Assembly (NCBI GenBank): GCA_031286615.1
Contig: JAITUA010000005.1
Span: 1 to 64,000 of the forward strand
Source: Chryseobacterium sp.
GTDB taxonomy: Bacteria; Bacteroidota; Bacteroidia; Flavobacteriales; Weeksellaceae
DNA: 64,000 nt
Direction of reading: 5' to 3'
Shown one piece after another: positions 59,122-64,000 of this stretch (the stretch's first letter is position 1; every line of letters starts with the position of its first letter). The notes under the pieces were generated by a model. It made no database searches and was not told the origin of the DNA. It saw nothing but the letters and a program-made list of their open reading frames with translations. The position numbers and the translations under genes are program-made.

Positions 59122-60372
59122 ATGGAAAAAAATGAAAACAGTAGAAAAGTAAAACTTAAAGTTGAAGATCTGACTATTATTTTTGGCAAAAACAAAGAAA
59201 AAGCTCAGGAACTTTTAGACAAAGGCTTTTCCAAAAAGGAAATTCTTGAAAAAACCGGCTGCACCATAGGAATCAACAAGGCAAGTTTTGAGATCTATGA
59301 AGGAGAATTTTTTGTCATCATGGGATTGTCAGGAAGTGGAAAATCTACGTTACTGCGCTGCCTGAACAGACTGAATGAGCCCACCTCAGGAAAAGTATAC
59401 ATCAATGACGATGATATTACCAGCAAAAACAACAAGGAACTTCTGGAAGTAAGAAGAACAGAAATGAGTATGGTGTTCCAGAAATTCGGGCTGCTGCCTC
59501 ATCATACTATCTTAGACAATGCAGGTTTCGGGCTGGAAATCAGGGGAGAAAGCAAAGCTTCCCGCGATGAAAAAGCACAGAAAGCATTAGATATTGTTGG
59601 TTTAAATGGTTTTGAAAACCAGTATCCTTCCCAACTTTCAGGAGGAATGCAGCAGAGAGTAGGATTAGCAAGAGCTTTGGCCAACGATCCCGAAGTATTA
59701 CTTATGGATGAAGCCTTTTCTGCACTGGACCCATTGATAAAATCAGAAATGCAGGATCAGATGCTTGAACTGCAAAATACTTTACAAAAAACCATTGTCT
59801 TTATTACACACGATTTGGACGAAGCCATTAAAATAGGAGACCGTATCGTCATTATGAAAGATGGTGTGATAGAACAAATTGGAACAGCAGAAGATATTTT
59901 AACCAATCCTGCCAGCGACTATGTAAAAGCTTTCGTAGAGAAAGTAGACCGTAAAACAATTATCACAGCCAGATCTCTGATGTTTGACAAGGCTACGGTG
60001 GTACGTTTTAGAAAAGACGGTCCGGAAGGAGCTTTAAGAAAAATGAGAGCCACAGGATTAGAAAACTTACCTGTGGTAGATTTTCAAAACAAATTTCTGG
60101 GCTTTGTGACACTTAACGATGTCGTCCGCATTGCCAAAAAGAAAGAACCTACAGTGGAATCAATTATCAACAGTAATGTTCCTTCAGTTTATCCTGAGGT
60201 AACTGTGGAAGAAATGTTACCGTTGATTTCCGGAAGTAAATCAGCCATTGCGGTAATTAATGAAGACAACAAATTTTTAGGTCTTGTTACCCAGTTATCT
60301 CTTGTCATAGAAGCGACCAAGTTTAACGAAGAAGAAATTATTGAATTAAAAGAAATCGCAAACAACCAATAA
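59122..60372 (+). CDS. proV: Glycine betaine/proline ABC transporter ATPase
   Basis: The 416-residue ATPase has Walker A GLSGSGKST, the signature LSGGMQQRV, Walker B VLLMDEAFSALDPL and H-loop FITHDLDEA. The C-terminal region has two CBS-like segments (TVVRFRKDGPEGALRKM, SVYPEVTVEEMLPLISGSKSAIAVI), which sense osmolarity in ProV-type importers. It powers osmoprotectant uptake. The operon is ATPase, permease and binding protein (gaps 1 nt), preceded by a long leader with a terminator. The ATG at 59122 follows ATTCTGAAT. Confidence 0.92.
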   Translation: MEKNENSRKVKLKVEDLTIIFGKNKEKAQELLDKGFSKKEILEKTGCTIGINKASFEIYEGEFFVIMGLSGSGKSTLLRCLNRLNEPTSGKVYINDDDITSKNNKELLEVRRTEMSMVFQKFGLLPHHTILDNAGFGLEIRGESKASRDEKAQKALDIVGLNGFENQYPSQLSGGMQQRVGLARALANDPEVLLMDEAFSALDPLIKSEMQDQMLELQNTLQKTIVFITHDLDEAIKIGDRIVIMKDGVIEQIGTAEDILTNPASDYVKAFVEKVDRKTIITARSLMFDKATVVRFRKDGPEGALRKMRATGLENLPVVDFQNKFLGFVTLNDVVRIAKKKEPTVESIINSNVPSVYPEVTVEEMLPLISGSKSAIAVINEDNKFLGLVTQLSLVIEATKFNEEEIIELKEIANNQ

Positions 60373-60373
60373 G

Positions 60374-61201
60374 ATGAATAAAACTATAGATATAGGTCAA
60401 TATGTAGAAACTGCAATCAATTGGCTCACAGAAAATGGAAAACCTGTATTTGATGTTATAAAACATGTAGGAAACTCCTCTATCATGGGGATTGAATGGA
60501 TATTAACAAACACTCCTTTTTATGTAATCATTCTCTTTTTTACGCTGCTGGCATTATGGAAAGCCGGAAAAGGCATTGCTGTGGTAACCGCAGCCGGACT
60601 GAGTTTAATATTTTTAATGGGATTATGGAAAGAAACCATGGAAACGCTGGCACTTATTTTTGTGTCCACAATTACAGCCCTTATCCTTTCTATTCCACTG
60701 GGAATTTTGGCTGCTAAAAGCAAAATAGCTGACAAAATCATTCGTCCTTTACTGGATTTAATGCAGACAATGCCCGCATTTGTCTACCTGATTCCTGCTG
60801 TACTGTTTTTCAGTATTGGTAAAGTGCCCGGTGCTTTTGCAACCATCATTTTTGCAATGCCGCCCGCAGTTAGATTAACAGCATTGGGAATTGAAGCCGT
60901 TCCGAAAGACATCGTGGAAGCAGCCAGAGCTTTTGGAGCAACCAACCGGCAGATTCTGTTTAAAGTAGAGCTTCCTTTAGCAATGAAAACGATCTTAACA
61001 GGGATCAATCAAACCATACTGTTATCCTTATCCATGGTGGTGATCGCAGGAATGATTGCTGCAGGTGGTTTAGGTGAAAAAGTATTGGAAGGAATTAATA
61101 ATCTGGATATCGGATTAGGATTTGAAAGCGGATTATCCGTTGTGATTTTAGCGATTATCCTCGACAGGATTACTCAGGGATTTGTAAAGAAAAAGCAATA
61201 A
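60374..61201 (+). CDS. proW: Glycine betaine/proline ABC transporter permease
   Basis: The 275-residue membrane protein has six to seven hydrophobic segments and the permease EAA-like loop (GIEAVPKDIVEAARAFGATNRQILFKVELPLAM), where the ATPase docks. MGIEWILTNTPFYVIILFFTLLALW and LALIFVSTITALILSIPLGILAA are characteristic of ProW. It starts 1 nt after proV and ends 1 nt before proX. Confidence 0.92.
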   Translation: MNKTIDIGQYVETAINWLTENGKPVFDVIKHVGNSSIMGIEWILTNTPFYVIILFFTLLALWKAGKGIAVVTAAGLSLIFLMGLWKETMETLALIFVSTITALILSIPLGILAAKSKIADKIIRPLLDLMQTMPAFVYLIPAVLFFSIGKVPGAFATIIFAMPPAVRLTALGIEAVPKDIVEAARAFGATNRQILFKVELPLAMKTILTGINQTILLSLSMVVIAGMIAAGGLGEKVLEGINNLDIGLGFESGLSVVILAIILDRITQGFVKKKQ

Positions 61202-61202
61202 G

Positions 61203-62051
61203 ATGAAACAATTAAAATATCTGTTTTTCCCCGTTTTAATGCTGGTATTTGCTGTATTATATTCGTGTGAAAACATAAAAAACTCTAAATATATTACCAT
61301 CGGAATGGTAGACGGCTGGGCTGAAGATGTGGCCATGACACACGTTGCAAAAGCCATTCTGGATGAGCAAGGATATCACGTTATTATTCAAAAAGCCTCA
61401 ACGGATATGATTCTGGCTTCGATGAATAATGAAGATACAGACCTTTTCATGGGAGTCTGGCTACCTTACACCCATGCGAAAAAGCTTGCTAAATTTCCGG
61501 GATTAACCCATCTTGGAACCAATTATGACAACGGCCGTATAGGATTGGTCGTACCGGAATATGTTCCTGTTAACTCTATTGAAGAGCTTAATCAACATAA
61601 GGATCAATTCAATCACAGAATTATAGGAATTGAAAAAGGAGCGGGATTAACCACCGGAACTGATAAAGCAATTATTGACTATAAACTGGATTATCAACAG
61701 ATCAACTCATCTACCATTGCCATGATCACCGAATTACAGAATGCGATACAACGTAAACAATGGATTGTGGTAACGGGATGGCAGCCTCACTGGATGTTTG
61801 GAAAAATGAAGCTTAAGTTTCTCAATGATCCTAAAAAGATATTTGGAGAAGCAGAACAGATTAAAACCTATTCCAGAAAAAGCTTTGGCAAAGATCATCC
61901 GGAATTGGCAAAATTCTTTTCTAAAATCCATTTTGATAATGAAAGTATGGCCGATCTTTTAGTCCAGATGGAACAGGGTAAAAATAAAGAAGCCACCGCC
62001 AAAGAATGGGTAAAAAACCACACTGAACTCGTACAGTCCTGGCTTAAATAA
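61203..62051 (+). CDS. proX: Glycine betaine-binding lipoprotein
   Basis: The 282-residue protein has a lipoprotein signal (VFAVLYSCENIK, lipobox Cys22) and the OpuAC-type binding domain: YITIGMVDGWAED, TDLFMGVWLPYTH, GAGLTTGTDKAI, and WIVVTGWQPHWMFGKM. The tryptophans in these motifs probably form the aromatic cage that holds the quaternary ammonium of betaine or choline. It ends in a strong terminator. Confidence 0.92.
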   Translation: MKQLKYLFFPVLMLVFAVLYSCENIKNSKYITIGMVDGWAEDVAMTHVAKAILDEQGYHVIIQKASTDMILASMNNEDTDLFMGVWLPYTHAKKLAKFPGLTHLGTNYDNGRIGLVVPEYVPVNSIEELNQHKDQFNHRIIGIEKGAGLTTGTDKAIIDYKLDYQQINSSTIAMITELQNAIQRKQWIVVTGWQPHWMFGKMKLKFLNDPKKIFGEAEQIKTYSRKSFGKDHPELAKFFSKIHFDNESMADLLVQMEQGKNKEATAKEWVKNHTELVQSWLK

Positions 62052-62083
62052 AAATTAATAGTACGATACAATTTGATAGTATT

Positions 62084-62119
62084 AAAATCCTCAACCTAAT
62101 TCAGGTCTGAGGATTTTTT
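62084..62119 (+). terminator. Intrinsic terminator after proX
   Basis: AAAATCCTCA pairs with TGAGGATTTT, followed by T. Confidence 0.85.
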
Positions 62120-62172
62120 CATCGACATAGATTATTTGATCTTTTCTCTATGAAGCAATATTTATTAGTAAT

Positions 62173-62337
62173 CGCAAAGGCGCAAAGAAATTTAATAACA
62201 TACTACTTTAAGGCACAAGAAAATCAAAGATTTTCAGCAAGTTTGTTTCAGTTAAAATTCAACAGAATTAAATTTTATCAAAGATAAAATCCTTGTGCCT
62301 TAAGACATATTTAAAGGAAAATCCTTGCGTCTTTGCG
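62173..62337. mobile_element. MITE-like nested inverted-repeat element
   Basis: Outer arms CGCAAAGGCGCAAAG (62173-62187) and CCTTGCGTCTTTGCG (62323-62337) are inverted with a few mismatches. Inner arms CTTTAAGGCACAAG (62206-62219) and CCTTGTGCCTTAAG (62291-62304) are nearly perfect. The GAAAATC-AAA-GATTTTC core near 62219 is shared with the element at 56223. No open frame. It fills most of the 304-bp gap after proX. Confidence 0.55.
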
Positions 62338-62355
62338 TTTTCCAATATCTTATAA

Positions 62356-62733
62356 CTATCCCATTGATTCTTTAATTTTCTCCCGATGAAGTATTCCCCA
62401 ATTGACTAATGTTTCCGTCACCGGAAAAACAGACTTCCCGTATTCGGTTACTGCATACGTTACCGTGATAGGTTTCGTATCCTGAATGGTTCTGGTGATC
62501 AGAAGGTTTGTTTCCAGCTCTTTTAATTCCTTGCTCAGCATTTTTGCAGAAATTCCTTCAATGCTGCGTTCCAGCTTTTTAAAATGAATCATCTGATCTG
62601 GCCTGTTTGTCAGATACCGTAAAATCATCAGCTTCCATTTCCCTCCTAAAACATCCAGACTGTCCCGCATTGCGAACAGTTCTTCAGTACAGCTGGCTTC
62701 TCTTTCGATGCCGTTTTCAGTAATTTTTGCCAT
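62356..62733 (-). CDS. HxlR family winged-helix regulator
   Basis: From the ATG at 62733 (MAKITENGIEREASCTEELFAMRDSL) the protein has 125 residues with the HxlR winged helix (DVLGGKWKLMILRYLTNRPDQMIHFKKLERSIEGISAKMLSKELKELETNLLITRT). Cys15 precedes the domain, at the place where redox-sensing family members carry a reactive cysteine. The longer start at 62763 would place the palindromic operator inside the gene, so it is rejected. It is divergent from the oxidoreductase it probably controls. Confidence 0.87.
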   Translation of the reverse strand: MAKITENGIEREASCTEELFAMRDSLDVLGGKWKLMILRYLTNRPDQMIHFKKLERSIEGISAKMLSKELKELETNLLITRTIQDTKPITVTYAVTEYGKSVFPVTETLVNWGILHREKIKESMG

Positions 62734-62747
62734 AATAGTTTCATGAA

Positions 62748-62775
62748 GGTAACTAGTTACCATTAGTTAACTAGT
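62748..62775. promoter_or_regulatory. HxlR operator candidate: two ACTAGT palindromes
   Basis: GGTAACTAGTTACC (62748-62761) is a perfect 14-bp palindrome and a second ACTAGT site lies at 62770-62775, 18 bp on, within GTTAACTAGT. They lie in the divergent gap between the regulator and the oxidoreductase, suiting autorepression and control of both. Confidence 0.65.
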
Positions 62776-62825
62776 AGCAAATATAAACTATTCCCTCTTT
62801 ACATTTGTTTATCAAATTTTAAAGT

Positions 62826-63815
62826 ATGAAAGCAGTTATTTTGAATAAAAACGGAAAATTAGAGGATGGTTTTACCGAACAGCCAAAACCTAAAGACTAT
62901 GAAGTTTTAATCCAGATTAAAGCCAGTGGTTTCAATCCCATCGATTATCAGATGCTGGAAAACGAACTGGAACGAAAACTAGTCAGTTCTCCCATATTAG
63001 GAAGAGAATTATCAGGAATCATTGTCGGGAAAGGTCCTGAAGTTACGCAATTCAACATTGGAGACGAAGTGTATTGTGGCAGCGGCTCTATGGGAAGCAA
63101 CGGTACTTACGCAGAATATATTGCCGTACCTGAAGCTATTGTGTCTTTTAAACCAAAAAATATTTCGTCTGAACAGGCGGCTTCCATTCCTTCCGCAGGA
63201 CTTACCTCTCTGCAAATCTTTAACCGTCTGAAATTAAATCCGGAAAACACAATTCTTGTCACTGGCGCAGCCGGAGGCGTTGGCTCATTTTTGATCAAAC
63301 TTTTACTGGCCCACAATATCCGGAATATCACAGCAACCGTTGGCAGTGAAGAAAATAGACAACTGCTACTCAATTTAGGATTAAAAAGTCAGCAGATCGT
63401 TAATTACAAAGATGAAAATCTTATTGAAAATATTTTAAAAGCCAACAATAACCAACCTTTTGAATATGGAATTGATCTCGTAGGAAATTACATGTCAGAA
63501 GTGACTGCTGAAGTTTTAAAAATTAATGGAACTTATGTAGACGTAACAGCTTTAGTCACTAAAGATGCTCATGAAATTCTTTTCAATAAAGGAAGTCTGG
63601 TGATGAATATCTCCAATTATACTTATGGAATGATCAAAAAATATGAGTACTACAAAAACAGCTTACTTAAAATAAAAGAACTCATTGAGAACGAAACTAT
63701 TCTTCCACCACAACACAAACTCATAGGAAATCTTTCTCTGGACACTGTTCTGCAGGCACATTCTATGTTAAAAAATAATCAGACCCAAGGTCATAAACTT
63801 ATCATGAAGCACTAA
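62826..63815 (+). CDS. Zinc-less MDR family NADP-dependent oxidoreductase (quinone reductase-like)
   Basis: The 329-residue medium-chain dehydrogenase/reductase has an N-terminal GroES-like domain (IKASGFNPIDYQMLEN, GRELSGIIVGKGPEVTQFNIGDEVYCGS) and a Rossmann nucleotide site, ILVTGAAGGVGSFLIKLL. No zinc-binding cysteines are evident, so it is of the quinone oxidoreductase/enoyl reductase kind. It is preceded by the HxlR gene and operator, and is probably induced by electrophiles or quinones. It is followed 3 nt later by a cupin gene. Confidence 0.87.
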   Translation: MKAVILNKNGKLEDGFTEQPKPKDYEVLIQIKASGFNPIDYQMLENELERKLVSSPILGRELSGIIVGKGPEVTQFNIGDEVYCGSGSMGSNGTYAEYIAVPEAIVSFKPKNISSEQAASIPSAGLTSLQIFNRLKLNPENTILVTGAAGGVGSFLIKLLLAHNIRNITATVGSEENRQLLLNLGLKSQQIVNYKDENLIENILKANNNQPFEYGIDLVGNYMSEVTAEVLKINGTYVDVTALVTKDAHEILFNKGSLVMNISNYTYGMIKKYEYYKNSLLKIKELIENETILPPQHKLIGNLSLDTVLQAHSMLKNNQTQGHKLIMKH

Positions 63816-63818
63816 CTT

Positions 63819-64000
63819 ATGAACAAAATACCAAGACGAATCGTAACAGGAATTAAAAACGGAAAATCTATTATCATAGAAGACCAACCGGTAGAAAATG
63901 CAGTGGAACATTTTCCGGGATTAATAATTTCGGATGTGTGGAACACCCAAACAATGCCTGCCAGTTTGGATTTTGAAACCAGAATTCCTAACACCGGATT
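63819..64000 (+). CDS. Cupin-like protein (5' part, cut by the window end)
   Basis: The ATG at 63819 opens 60 codons to the window edge: MNKIPRRIVTGIKNGKSIII, then EDQPVENAVEHFPGLIISDVWNTQTMPASL. The pattern resembles single-domain cupins that occur next to dehydrogenases. It starts 3 nt after the oxidoreductase stop, in the same operon. The cupin metal motif would lie beyond the window. Confidence 0.6.
   Translation, partial: MNKIPRRIVTGIKNGKSIIIEDQPVENAVEHFPGLIISDVWNTQTMPASLDFETRIPNTG

Overview
The window looks like a chromosomal segment of a Flavobacteriia bacterium, most likely Chryseobacterium or a close relative. The DNA is AT-rich. Candidate promoters carry the Bacteroidota -7 box TAnnTTTG. 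Shine-Dalgarno sites are rare, lipoprotein signals are numerous, and several families (S46 peptidase, subtype iii T6SS proteins TssO and TssR, CsgG with a C-terminal barrel) are typical of this phylum. No rRNA, tRNA, CRISPR array, prophage or intact insertion sequence was recognised.

Layout. 1-14 kb is mostly housekeeping and accessory metabolism: an M16 peptidase, a deacetylase/GNAT pair, a DPP11-like S46 peptidase, an NlpE-like lipoprotein, an MgtC-like membrane protein, a YdeI-like protein, an Imm22-like protein, a PP2C-like phosphatase and DNA polymerase I. 14-31 kb is a partial type VI secretion island of the Bacteroidota type, almost all on the minus strand: three near-identical hcp genes, a lytic transglycosylase, ClpV, a vgrG / metalloprotease effector / lipoprotein set, TssR, a PKD protein and two TssO-like proteins, followed by a divergent LuxR-type regulator. 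Sheath, baseplate and TssN genes are not in the window. 31-35 kb holds HU, a 29-residue basic protein, RNase G, OsmC and a second LuxR-type regulator. 35-41 kb is a curli-like operon (csgA, csgB-like, csgE, csgF, csgG, lipoprotein). 41-64 kb has small operons: lipid and cell-wall enzymes (acyltransferase, Mpl), aldo/keto reductases, GNATs, an MdaB redox operon, a Crp/DoxX/CMD operon, a glycine betaine ABC transporter behind a long leader, and an HxlR-controlled oxidoreductase.

How the parts may work together. All three hcp genes have an array of 21-bp units (core GTCGTA-N4-TACGAC) ending exactly 50 bp upstream of a TAnnTTTG box, so they probably answer to one activator. The curli operon has a different repeat array at almost the same distance. 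Both LuxR-type regulators have lost the phospho-acceptor aspartate (Glu or Ser instead). The best candidates for undescribed biology are the hcp operator arrays, the leader-peptide-plus-terminator region before the betaine transporter, a CsgH-CsgE fusion, the VgrG-linked metzincin-like effector, and a recurring class of intergenic arrays with strict 7-bp periodicity.
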